From Prostheceraeus crozeri (lineage: Eukaryota > Platyhelminthes > Polycladida > Euryleptidae), in contig CAJQUW010007884.1 of assembly GCA_907163375.1 (NCBI GenBank), forward strand, positions 1 to 64,000: a stretch of 64,000 bases of DNA, in the 5' to 3' direction. Of the stretch, positions 1-11,700 are shown piece after piece. The notes under the pieces are model-generated. The model made no database searches and was not told where the DNA came from. It saw only the letters and a list, made by a program, of their open reading frames with translations. Every line of letters begins with the position of its first letter. The first letter of the stretch is position 1. The translations under genes and the position numbers were made by a program.

Positions 1-719
1 AAGTTTTCCACTGAATTTGTCTCACTCCCAGCTTTCAAACGAGCTATTGCACGACTTTCTACGATGTCTACAACCAAAGTTGGAAGATCGTTGCCGAGGT
101 GGGGGGGGGTCAGAACTTTTTCTCTCCGATGTCGCTGGAAACATCCTTCCTAACCCAAAATTGGCCAAAAATTCCGAATCTGGCCTCCGTTTTCTCATCC
201 GAGGCCTCCTTCCTGGCGAATTCCAGCCTTTCTTATCCCAAAACATCCAACACCCGCCTTTTTCCAACTCTGACGTTTTCCTGCCATTTTCCTCCCTAAA
301 CCCAAGAAAATTAGTCCAAACTGAGCTTTCCACTGCATTTTTCTCACTCTAAGCTTTCAAATGAGCTATTGCACGACTTTCTACGATGTCTACAACCAAA
401 GTTGGAAGATCGTTGCCGAGGGGGGGGGGTCAGAACTTTTTCTCTTCGATTGAGTTGGGAAGAAGTTCCTAGACCCAACATTGACCAAAACGTCCGAATT
501 TGTACTCTGTTTTCCCATCCGAGACCTCCTTCTGCCCGAAAAACGACTTTTCTCATCCCAAAACCTCCAAAACCTGACTTTTTCAACTCTGACGTTTTCC
601 TGCCATTTTCCTCCCTAAACCCAAGAAAATTAGTCCAAACTGAGCTTTCCACTGCATTTTTCTCATTCTCAGCTTTCAAATGAGCTATTGCACGACTTTC
701 TACGATCTCTACAACCAAA
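1..719. repeat. ~320-bp tandem repeat (satellite-like)
   Basis: A unit beginning near TTCCACTG and AGCTTTCAAA recurs at about 3, 325 and 644, giving periods of 322 and 319 bp. Units share long identical runs such as GAGCTATTGCACGACTTTCT and a G-run followed by TCAGAACTTTTTCTC. The second halves also match (CTGCCATTTTCCTCCCTAAA). The third unit stops after about 75 bp, near 719. The array is cut by the window start, so its true length is unknown. The open frames seen here on both strands repeat with the unit and are not genes. Confidence 0.9.
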
Positions 720-781
720 GGGACCCGTTTCCTCCTCTCGGACCCATCCTTCCATCACATCCTTGGCAAATTCTCTTCCTA

Positions 782-914
782 AGGTCATCCCCTAAGGTCA
801 CGCGAGGTCATCCCCTAAGGTCACGGAAGGTCATCCCCTAAGATCACGTGAGGTCAACAGGTCACGTGAGGTCAACAGGTCACGCAAGGCCAAGGTCACG
901 CAAGGTCAAGGTCA
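782..914 (+). repeat. AGGTCA half-site cluster
   Basis: Twelve perfect AGGTCA hexamers lie in the same orientation, starting at 782, 795, 805, 818, 828, 851, 859, 869, 877, 893, 903 and 909. Centre spacings are mainly 13, 10 and 8 bp (direct repeats with 7-, 4- and 2-bp spacers), and the last pair abuts. Two CACGTG E-boxes sit at 845-850 and 863-868. AGGTCA is the consensus half-site of nuclear receptors, and TCAAGGTCA-type extended sites occur at the right end. The array may be a degenerate minisatellite with no regulatory role; the sequence alone cannot decide. Confidence 0.6.
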
Positions 915-1308
915 CGGGGAACTTTCTGTAGATGTCGTTGTTGTGATGAAGTGGGATAGTCTTCAAAAATAGAAAGAGAATTGCGATTTTAAAAACTTGA
1001 AGAATTTTCAATTCAGATCGATGACGCTTCGATAACCTTGTGACGGTTTGTATCACAGCTCTGTCGCGAATAAAATCCTTCCAACAGAAGTGACGAGAGC
1101 AGACACGAGATGATTCCGTTGAGTACATAATCATGCTTAATGCCAAATTTATCCAGGCAGCACGTTTGATGAACGTAACCAACGTAATTTTTTGATCATT
1201 ATCCGTCGGAAAAGCATTAGAAAGAAAAACCTTTTCTTGTACATGTATATTGGTCTTATAGCCGATCGATACAGAGGCACACAGCAATTTTCCAACCCAT
1301 ATGTTCAA
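880..1308 (-). pseudogene. THAP-domain-like relic
   Basis: A 142-codon open frame resembles a THAP zinc-finger domain. It has a cysteine near residue 10, an F-x-x-x-x-F-P-T-D block at residues 28-36, an invariant-type Trp at 52, and VCSRHF at 69-74 followed by KDF. This matches the C2CH layout with its FP, W and CxxHF signatures. The second N-terminal zinc cysteine appears to be Tyr (IGYKTN where GC is expected), so the finger is probably not intact. THAP domains bind DNA and occur both in host regulators and in P-element-type transposases. No transposase core follows: the C-terminal codons run into the AGGTCA array. It could be an isolated exon or a decayed P-like element. Confidence 0.45.
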
Positions 1309-4300
1309 TCGCGCTGAGAGGCGATGTGTTTTGGTCTAACATAATAAACTCGTGTAGTAATCGATAGCTGCGCAGGAAAAAAAAGTCTACACAACAGTGG
1401 CAGTGTACAGCATTTCCGAGTGAATCACAGTGATGCTGAAAAGACGCGTTTCCAGTTCAAACTCGAGAGATGACGCCATTTCTTTACTAATTTAATGTTT
1501 AAGAAACTTCCCCATTGAGTTTTTGGAGTGCATAACATTGAAGACTGATCACAGATCTGTGACAGTTCGACAGGCGTTGCACAGCATAATTCGCACGCTC
1601 GGTGTATGAACGCTAGATATCAAATACATTAGAAAATGTCAATTGCATGTCAGGCCGCACCTCGTAAGATTTCAGATCACTCAGTATTGAGCCTTCGCAT
1701 CCCGTAGTCTAGATATCCCTGATCCGGATCATGACATTCCATTGATAATCAGCTTTATTTCCGCTTAGTTGGGATTATTAGCAAATATTTATTCCTTTTG
1801 ATATCCAACGTGTTTTATACTACTTACAACGGGAAGAGTATATACTCGGTAGTATTTAAATTGGCAAAATTTTGATTTTTTCAAAAACTGCTGAAATAAT
1901 TTTTTGGACCACGAGAACGTTATCTCTGCAAAAAACTGAATCTTTCCATATAAAAATTTTCACTACATGTACATTCGATGCTTTCAAGATTATTTTGAAA
2001 AAATCACTTGCCTTTAGCTTCAAAATATTTCTATAGCATCATAGAGTAGGGATATATAGATATAGTGTTGACTCAAAAAAGTATCTGTATACAGTGAAAA
2101 TTTTATTGTAATTTTCATTGTACATTAATTGAGTTTTTGTTGCATTATCCATTCAGCCGGTATAGAACGGAAATGGAATAACCTCTATGGAATAACGCAT
2201 TAGATCAGCGTCGCCATTATTTTTTCTAAAATTTAAATTTGTTGCTGTTGATCTGAACCAGCCTCATAATAACAGAGGACCACTCAAAATATCAAAAAGC
2301 ATTAATTAAATGCTCGACCAGTTCAATTCAAATCAAAAAATCAATCGCACTTACACCCGTAGCATTCTATTCCTATTCTTTAAGCATGCTTTCATCACTG
2401 TTGAGAGCCAATCCCAAATACTAAATATGCCCTCGGCCAGAGATGCAACCGGTCGCCGGAATCTGACCGGCCATACCGGCACAATTCCGTTCCCGTCTTA
2501 TTTGAGAAATTGCACTTATCATATAGTCGTTGACTTTGTAAAAGTCATTGTTATTAAGGTCCAGTGAGGTATAGCAATCGTAATTGCAAACGGCTAGAAT
2601 CCTTCCATTTCATAGAGATTGTTTGTGATGATGTTTAGATTCCTTGCTATGCTATTCATATTTTGTTCACAAATGGATGCATTTGTTTGAGTCAACATAT
2701 ATTTGAAAGCACATTTCGATTTTTCCGTATGTTCGGGGATCAACATCATCGAGATACACTGAGAAATACATATCAGATACTTTTTAGAACCCTCAAGGTG
2801 AAGCGTGGCTTAAGTGAAATAAATTTTTTTGATGATGTAGAGAGCTGCGCATGCTGATCATTTTCAAAAGAGAATATTTGTTTTTCTGGCTCTAGGAACT
2901 TCTATCATTTGTTGAAAACTACCAATTGTCTCTAACTTGGCTTAGCTGCTAAAGTTAAGACCTGGATATTCTCTCAATTCTTCAATGATATCGATAGAAC
3001 CATGAAGGACATCGGTGCATCTGCATGCGTAATTTGGATCCAAATTTTTTTCAGTTTTGCATATTACACTTAAGGGTTGCAAACGTCCGATATTTTGGAA
3101 TTTTGTCCGTCATGCAGTTCGATCTTGCATTTATCCGATATTTTCAGGGATGACCTACTGTACATGAATTATGTGTGGTGATCAGGGTGGATTAAATTCA
3201 ACTACTATAGTTTCCTTGTAGTAATCCATTGACTTGAATTGGTGTACAATTCTCTCTCTCTCTCTGGAGGTACTCAGGTTCTTCTTTCCAGACTAAAAGA
3301 AAACGACATTTTTCTTTGGCATGATCCCCGAATTTGCTAAACGATGAAATTGCACGTAACCTACCTCACAGTGAGGTATTGAAGTTGTGATAGTACTTTC
3401 TGGACAAGTATCTTCCGAGGATAAGCAAGGTTTCTACGAACTATTTGTTTTTTTGATCTCAGCTCTCGTCCTCTGATTTGAAAAATAGTCATTTAAATTA
3501 CTTCCATTCTGGAGTTTTTTCTAAATATTTTTATGAAATCATTGTTGCAAATGAGTAATATGATAATTCATTTATGAAGGGTATTGCACCATTCTGAGTT
3601 TTACAAATCCAATTGTTCCTAATATGAAGAAAACCATCAGATCGATTTTATCTCTTATGTAGGTACATTGCATTTGCGGCGGAATGCCAACATCTCTCTT
3701 TTTTTACATTATTGAAAAGAAATCGTAAAGTTAAATTGCTTGAAACGCTAAATGATAATTTCCAAAAGTTGATCTGAAAAAGTCCTTTAGTAGTTTCAAA
3801 TTTTTTGCAGACATCTTTTATAAAGCAGACCTTCTGCTGATGTTATCTTTCCTTTAAAAAATACATTAGTCCCATAACAGTCCTATTTATATTTAGAAAT
3901 CTTCTATTACCTATATTTTCACTAATTGGAATATCATTTATTTCATGGAATTGATAATGTTTATTGTTATGGTCGCTTAGAAATGTAAGCTTAGATTGAA
4001 ATATGAAGCACGGAAGCAACCAGAATTTGTGGTATGACATTCTGCATCAAGTCGTGACCGTGATCCTGTATAATTTGTTGTATAATAATCCTGTATAGTT
4101 GTGACTATATATTGAGTGAAACAAGATCGTATTGACATGCATTTAAAATTCAAATACAACACAGCAATATGAATCGTTGAAGATGCATTGCATTAGTGTC
4201 TGTAGACTTCCATGTAGACATAGAATCCTATCCCTACAATGCAATGGTGGATTGACAAGTTGCCTTTAAAGCACGGAATTCTAATGTCCCACTCCGTTCA

Positions 4301-4936
4301 TTGACGAAATTGTCTTAAGACATTCCATTATTATAAGTGATTCATTAGATCCCTCCGCCACTGATCGCATTTCCGATGATTGTTTGCATATATGCTTTGT
4401 CCAGTTCTATACTTCCAGTTAACTGACAGTTAATCACTGCGCACAGTTGATTCTGGAGTCAAGAATTTCAACTGATTAGTCTAGGTGGAAATACCTCACC
4501 TCCGAAAACTGAAAAATGAGCTTTGACGGCAGTACGTGCATCAACAATACAGTCCATTTCCTAAATCGTTGCACAGCACAAAAAATTCTTATCTTTTGTA
4601 TATTCTCATCAAATTTAATCGCATGCTGACAATCGATCAATAAACGCATTTACTTGGTCAGCTGAGACACTTGGTCAAGGAAACATAGTGGTCTGGTTTG
4701 CCTAATTAGAGAGAGAGAGAGAGAGAATAATGTTTATATTTCACAGAAATTGAGAATCAGTCAAATTCACTTATACATTCACAATAAAATAAAAGTCATA
4801 CACAAGAATAGCAGGTTTCAAAGAAAAAAAAAAAAAAAAAAACAATATTTAAGAAAATTACAAATGTGGCAGTTAATAATACCAGATATGACATTCACTT
4901 TACAGGGGTCGATAATATTCAATTCTATTAAGCATT
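1309..4936. other. no gene recognised; simple repeats
   Basis: This AT-rich stretch has only short open frames without recognisable motifs. It contains a (TC)n run at 3251-3265, a (GA)n run at 4708-4726 and 19 consecutive A at 4824-4842. At about 2438 a CAGAGATGCAACCGG segment followed by CCGG-rich repeats resembles a hAT-type transposon end, but I found no partner end. The last part, about 4700-4936, may be the 3' untranslated end of the neighbouring LINE. Confidence 0.5.
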
Positions 4937-6600
4937 TCACATGCCCATGGGGAAAAATGTGTTCTTGTGTCTAGTCGTCTTGGATTTCGGAAGACAAAAG
5001 TGGTTCGTGTATGGAAGACGACGTGGCGTGCAATAGTTTAAAGGATGAACAATATCCTCACACTTCCTCAAAAATTTGATTGATTGCTCAATCCGACGAC
5101 TTTCAACAGACGGCATACGATTACAATCGCAGTCAAAGTTGCACATGATTCTATGTGCCCTTTTTTCAATGCTATTGTATTGCTTTTTACAGAACGATAT
5201 GAAAGATTACAAAATAAGACCAGCATAAAGTAAATTGATTGAACATACATAGTGTAAACTTTCCGTCAACTGATGGGGGGGACAAGACATTCTTTAGACA
5301 CCTGATAGCATAGAGTCTTCGAGATGCTGGAGAGACACACATTAGAAAAAATGTTGGTCCCAAGAGAGAGAATTATGCAAAGTAACACCAAAGGAATGTA
5401 CAACTCGTCCAGTGTAACAATATCGTCAATATAACGAAACACGAGCATTATTCGAACGGAGTATCACTGTTTGTTTTGACTTGTTGCGATTGAGCACAAG
5501 GTTTAGATTCCTGAGTTGACAAACAATATTGTCAAGGAAGAATGGATTGATGGATCCCTTTGAACAGGCCATTCAACAAGGCGTCATATCATCAGCGTAT
5601 TTGATGAGTTCTTACGTTGGGCGGACACGATGGAGATGGATCCTAGAAAAGCTGCACAGAGAAAAGGACCGAGGAGTGATCCCTGAGGAACTCCAGAAAC
5701 AACTTCATTGAAGAACCGAGACATCCGTTGTACCTCACCATTTGTCCGCCTATTGCATAAATAGGATTTTAACCATAGTAGCATTCCTAGATTGAGACCT
5801 CCACTTGCAGGCATTAATTAGTCCGATTGTGTTGGATTTTATCAAATGCCTTTGCTTAGGTCAATACACGTAACTCGCACAGATTCCGTATTGTCGTCTT
5901 CAAGGTCTTCGGCAAGTGAGCTGTGGATGTCAATCAGCGCACTAGTGGTGGAACCGAGTGGTCGATAGGCGTGTTGATGAGGCCCATATAACTTGAACGA
6001 ATTCATTCTTGAATCGCGATAGCATCGCTTCTTCAAAAATCTTTTGAGATGGAGGCAAAATGGAGATTGGACGGAATTCATCGGTGTTTGCATTCTTTAC
6101 TTTAGGCACCGGAACAACATGAGCAGTCCTTCCATACTGTAGGAAAAATTTTGTGGTCAATGGAGAATTGAAATATATGACATAGCGGTTCACAAATCAC
6201 ATGGGCACTTTCTCTTAATAAACGATTCGGTATACCGTCGCACCCGAAAGATTTCCCAACTTTCAATCCTTCGTCAATTGTTCGAAAACTTCATCTGGCG
6301 TTACTATCAACATCGAGCGTTTGGTTGCTGTCTATTTGTTGAAGCTGGAGGGGAACATCGTCGTCATGATTGAAAAACGTGTTGAAAGAGTCAGTCAATT
6401 TCGTTAAGAATTCAGACGTATCGGAGTTCCTGCCTCTGGTTTTCCTCTTGTTCTTTTGATTGCCAGTGATTTCTTTCACAATAGTCCAAACATTATTACC
6501 TTCCTTGATAATTTTATTGCTCCATATCTTCTTCGCTTTGACGATCTCTTGCTTAACTTTGATTTTCAAGTGCTCGAATACAGGCCAATTATTTAATTAG
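4937..6600 (-). mobile_element. 5'-truncated LINE (CR1/Jockey-like) relic
   Basis: Reverse-transcriptase pieces occur in order on the minus strand. An upstream segment (6569-6291) has KKIWSNKIIKEGNNVW. It is followed by VVPVPKVKNANTDEFRPISI (about 6120-6050), YGPHQHAYRP (about 6000-5950), CIDLSKGI for palm motif A (about 5870-5842), SGVPQGSLLGP (about 5700-5665) and KYADD for the catalytic palm (5588-5602). The C-terminal tail has RIEQSIKFLRKCEDIVHPLN (about 5110-5050) and ends NTFFPMGM at 4937. This order is typical of CR1/Jockey-type non-LTR elements. The endonuclease domain is missing (5' truncation). Successive motifs lie in different frames with stops between them, for example between SLLGP and YADD, so the copy is dead and old. 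The 3' end may be the (GA)n tract near 4708. Confidence 0.85.
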
Positions 6601-8620
6601 TTAAATAATTTAGTTAATTAATTTAGGAATTAACTGAAGTAATTAGTGATTGTCTGCTTTTTACTTTCACAATGCTATTTCAGATATCAATATCATGTTG
6701 GCCCATGTGTCACTCATTCTCTTTTTCATCATGGATGAGCTGCTCCATTTATCGGACTCAACGCAAGAGTCGGCATTTCGACGGCGTGAAGGAAATGCTA
6801 TTGTTTGCTGTGAACAGGTGCAGAGACGAGACAAGCCTTTGTCTGATCCGAGATTCGAATTTCTTTTGACCTCAAGTGAAGGAAATGATGGCTCCCTCAA
6901 TGGCTGACTATGGAAATAATACAAATTTGAAGTTTGTCAGTGAACGGATGGGCCGATTTTGATAAAACTCACTTATTCTTGGAGCTGATAACACCAGCAT
7001 TATTTTAAAACCCAAACTCGAAAGCACCAGCGTTCATCAAAGTCGTGTGCAGTTAACGGTGTTAAACATTGTTAACGCGAAAGTGGCGTGAAATTTGGTA
7101 AAAGTGTAAATTGAATGAAACTGCACAAATTGATATCCGAACTCGAAAAAGATTATATCATCTGAAAGCTTAACACGATCCTGATTCAATGGTGATAGTT
7201 TTAATTTTCTGCATGGCGTAGTTTCGTCTGTAGGTGTCGGTGAACGAATTGACCAAACATTCATACTTTTAAGTCTGCTGACCACTGTTGACCCGACATA
7301 ACCTAAACGCTTTGCCAAATTGAAGTGCTTGACATAACCTTTCACATGGTGCGAAGGTTATTGAAATTGAGCATCTTCATCAATCAGAAAATCTTGTGAG
7401 ATTTTTTTATCAACAATTTTTCAGTAAAACTTATTAGCATTGTGTATTTTTCTACATTCAGCCAATCCTAAAAACTGTGTGTCATGATGAAGCTGACTGA
7501 TAGTTCATGCTGTCTGCTAACTTTCATAATAATATTCTGTCGTCTTCATGTTGAAATCCTGCACAATGAAAACGATCAATTTTTTTCATAAGGCCTACTG
7601 AACACAGCTGACCACACATGAAAACGATACATATATTCCAAAATAATCTATGGAACATAAGGTTTCATATGGTATATCGTTTATCAAAATTCATCCAGGA
7701 CTTCAACACGAAAATTTCATTTGAAAATGGGTTACCTTTTTTGTGCAAATATTTTTGAAACGGTCTGTATATCAACAGTGACCTAATGTTCAAAGAGCGT
7801 CATTATTGCAATTAGAACAGCTTTAGATGGACTGGAAGCGTTGGCGTCACTTTGGTGCCCATTGGCTGTATGATCACGTTATGCGTCTCGTTATGAAAAC
7901 CATATTGCTCATACATAGTATAAATGCAGAGCTGATCATAAGTGAATCACCTAAATTATGTCGATTTACAATCGATTATCATGCCTTCCAATCGTGTCGA
8001 ATACCAACTTGGCGTACATCGATCTTTCGAGATCTTGCATTCTCAGCTTTACATGAGCACCTCCCTTTAAATCATGATTTTACTGATTGCACAAACATGA
8101 TGAGTAGCGAGCAACCTCAGTCGGTGTAGTGAGAGAACAAAGACAATCACAGCAACAAATATGCCCTTCGCTTATTATTTGTGCACAACCGTTCAGCGAG
8201 AATGAAATTTTTCAGTCAATTAAGTAACGATTTTGTGATACCGCTACGATGCCACCATTTCCTTCATAATTTACCGATTTAAGTAAGCAATGTATCAAAA
8301 GAAAGCTCAGAATATGCATGTTCTCCTCGTGCCTGATTTATGATCATGCTAACATGTTGAATTTCGGCATTATATAGGTGGTTCGTTTTGTATGATCATC
8401 TCTGTAGAATGAGAAAAGAAGACATTCAATTGAAACTGAAAGCCAAAGAAGGTGGTGAAGGTAACGGATTATGTCATAAAACATAGGCACATTTTTTTAT
8501 GCGAGGGAGGAGGCACAGTATGATGAAGGATGAATTGCTGGCGGATAACCGTTTCCTTGTTATTGACAATGAGAAATTGAGAAAAATAAAATGATGGTTT
8601 AACGTCACTACTCCCCATTT
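6601..8620. other. no gene recognised
   Basis: Open frames of 85-102 codons occur (7037-7345 minus, 7827-8129 plus). None shows a domain, a signal peptide or splice context that I can support. An AT-only palindromic stretch with repeated TTAATTA lies at 6585-6635, just upstream of the LINE's truncated 5' end. Confidence 0.45.
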
Positions 8621-8788
8621 CCGGAGCGTTCGGACGGTGCTGACATAGTCAGACCACTAACTGGAGCGTTGTGATCTTTAAGTCCGGATGCCCTTCCGGA
8701 CGACTTCCAATGACACCTTCAGGGGCCGACCTCTGGACCGAAAGATCACTAGGCCAAGCACTTAGCCACTATGCCACGGAGACCACAA
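8621..8788 (-). mobile_element. tRNA-derived SINE, copy 1
   Basis: Read on the minus strand it begins GTGGTCTCCGTGGCATAGTG, a tRNA-like head with an A-box-like TGGCATAGTGG. A degenerate B box (AGAGGTCGGCCCC) follows, then a tRNA-unrelated body ending TATGTCAGCACCGTCC. The same order of blocks is found at 20068-20205 (plus) and 51983-52138 (minus), so this is a dispersed family and not a tRNA gene. It would be transcribed by RNA polymerase III and depend on a LINE for mobility. Confidence 0.75.
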
Positions 8789-11700
8789 AAATTCTGAGAT
8801 CTGAGAAATTGAGAAGTTTTTTAGGAAATATTTGGAAAAATCTTGGATGTAAAAATCTTGACTGTCAATACTGGAAACGGCTTCAGAAAATTTGTGAGTG
8901 ATGATTGGCAAAAGCCGATAACCTGGATGAATAATAAGCAAAACTGGCGAGAAAATTTAGGTGAATGATTTTCATCGCATTGCTGAGGTTTTCGTTCAAC
9001 TTGTCAATGTTTCAGACCGAGGATGTTCTAGGTTTCTGCTTAAGCTCTTGTTATTTTCTTGTTATCAGCATATAAAAAACTTCTTGATATGCGCATGTCA
9101 GCATTCTATTATTTTTTGCTAACTTGTATACATGGAGAGAAATTCTTGCTGTAGGAAAATTTCAGAATTCTCAGGAAGAATGTGACTATTATTTTGGGCA
9201 ATGAATCATGAAGTGTGTACAACTGCATTTCTGAAAACATCCATTGATTTCCTTGACGCAGCCGGAAAGTCCTATTGTTTAGGATAGCTCCTATAATTCT
9301 CCAATTTTTTTCTAAAAGAAATCCAATGATTCCTATGTACGAATATTTTAGGTTAAGGGTCTGTAGATGACCTGCTATGATCATGACTCCCTTGAATACA
9401 TAATGACCTAACTCGACACCAATATTAGAAACTAGCAAGAAGCATAGTAATGAAAATCAGCTTTAGCTTAAAGTTAAAGTATCTGGGTATCTACTTTAAA
9501 TTTCGACAATCAAAGCATATACTACTAGAGACGTGCAACGCCAAATGTCTAAGTGGTTACCTATCCCATTCGTAACGTGTAACTTCAATTGTTCGGTTAT
9601 AGTTAAATGTTGAGTCGAGCAACATACTAATTGCCCACTTAACTAGCGCTATGTGGGCAATTGAAAACTAGCTTTATGTGTCGTAGTCGAGCTTCCGGGC
9701 CCTGTTCATTTGAATTTCTTAATGTTAAGTGCGTTGCAAAAATAAGAAGTAACTGGCTGGTACATGTAGAAGAACGCCCTTAGCAGTTCCTTGCTCATAG
9801 TGCGAGAAGCATTAGAAATGAAATCACGCAATCCAATCCTGTGCAGGCAGAAAGAACATGTATTCGCTCTGCAACTGCCTTGCTCATAGACCAATCATCG
9901 TAGTAGTCCAACTGTGTATTTCATCTATTCTTCCGCGCACATTTTTTCATAATAGAACAGTGCACATCTGAACGAGAAGATCCGAAAGCGCTCATGTGAC
10001 CTTTCTTTAAAGAAAAATGATTCATTAGCAATTTGCGTTGTTCTTTATTTACTAAGTCATAAAAGTGGACAAATGATTATAAAACTGAGATTTTCTATTA
10101 CGTACGTTAGCGGAGGAATGCATGATATTTCATTCCTTGTACCCATTGATGTGTTGGCATTATAGTGTATTGGAACATTGGTACAAAAATGTCAGGTATT
10201 ATGAAAATACTAATATTGTGTCAGTAATTAACAATATTTCATTCAGTTACATGTATATTGCATCACATGTGGATGATGCAATTGGATTTGGTAGGTGGGT
10301 TCTTTAGACTATCTATAGACATGTGAAACTTCAAGATTCGATTCGTGAACCAGCGGCCGATTTGAAATTGCGATTCGAGAATATTTCGAATCGATTCGCG
10401 TCGACTGGCCAAAAATTATTTCAACTGTTTTCTTTTGATTTATAGCCACTTCCCGTTCGTTGCTCCTTGAAAGTGATATTGCAACATGTTTGAAATGCTG
10501 GATTCTCACTGAATGTGGCTGAAAGCGTTGGTTGCTGAATAAGAGTTAGTCGAATCAGTTATACTTGATTCATCATTAATAGTTACTCTTTGTGCTACAT
10601 GCTTCTCAGATCAGGGATTCGGACTCAGTCGATCTTTCCGACCGAATCCGAAATACTTAACGATAACTGACTTAAAGCAGTTAATGTGAAATGTGGAAAT
10701 TATTAGCAGACTCGTAGGCTTGTGCTAGGGCAGAAAGACACTATTCGGACGTTTTTCGTCAGAAATCTCTCACTGCATGACTGATTTACCAAAGCAGTTC
10801 ATTGTGCAACATTATGATAAGTGCTGACTCTTATTAAAAGTATAGGTCATGGCGTAAAGAGGCAAGAGTCAACCAATGGGCCTATGTCTCTAATAAAAAA
10901 AAAGAAAATATTGCTTCATGCATCAGCATATCATCCGATCTTTTGACAGTATTCCGCAGACTTCTTTTAATGAGGACCATCAAATGACTTCTTAATGTGA
11001 ATTAGTGTGCTTAACTCTTGCATCTTTTGAACCACCCGATTTACTCTTTGATGTGGCCTACAGTTGCTTCAGAGTAAGGGTAGAATTTTGTCTATGCCAG
11101 GTCTAATCTCAACCACAAAAAACTAGCGCACCAAATTTCGATCATTGCTTAAAAATAATGAAATTTGTCCATTTTGAGTAATTTGGTGCGTTGACTAGAT
11201 TCTCTTTCCTGTTAAGATTTGATCTATGGGTAATGGAGACAAAATGCTCCTCTCATCCTGAATCATCTGTGTCTCAGAAAGTAAGTATTGATTGTCGACT
11301 CAATCTTTATTGGAACTTCCAATAGGCTACAGCTACACTTACTTACTTTTACTTTTAAAAGCTACAGGATTTTCTAATTTAATTGATTTTCAATTTCCAA
11401 GCTGACAAGTCCAAGACTGCAATAATTAGTTATTTTTAGTGCTTTAAATCTTCTGTAACCCTTTAGTGATGGGTTAATGATTATACAGTTACTGGGAAAG
11501 TCACATAGTTCGTTGTTCAGTATAGAAAATGATACACGTTCTTCGTGATGTTCAGTATGGATGTGGATTTCACAATGTATGGGCTAGGAGGTCCAGTCGT
11601 CGATGACAAGGTGGAAAAAATATTCACGGGCTTGCGTATTTTAGGTTATGTTATGCGTACATAGGTTACACTTCCAGTCCCGGGTGAGATTCAAATGACT

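Noticed and set aside
22-718. Long open frames on both strands (103-124 codons) in the first 720 bp
   Set aside because: They repeat with the ~320-bp tandem unit and include translated G-runs; they are repeat artefacts and not genes.
2438-2500. CAGAGATGCAACCGG plus CCGG-rich repeats as a hAT element start
   Set aside because: No matching inverted end within the window; left as a remark only.
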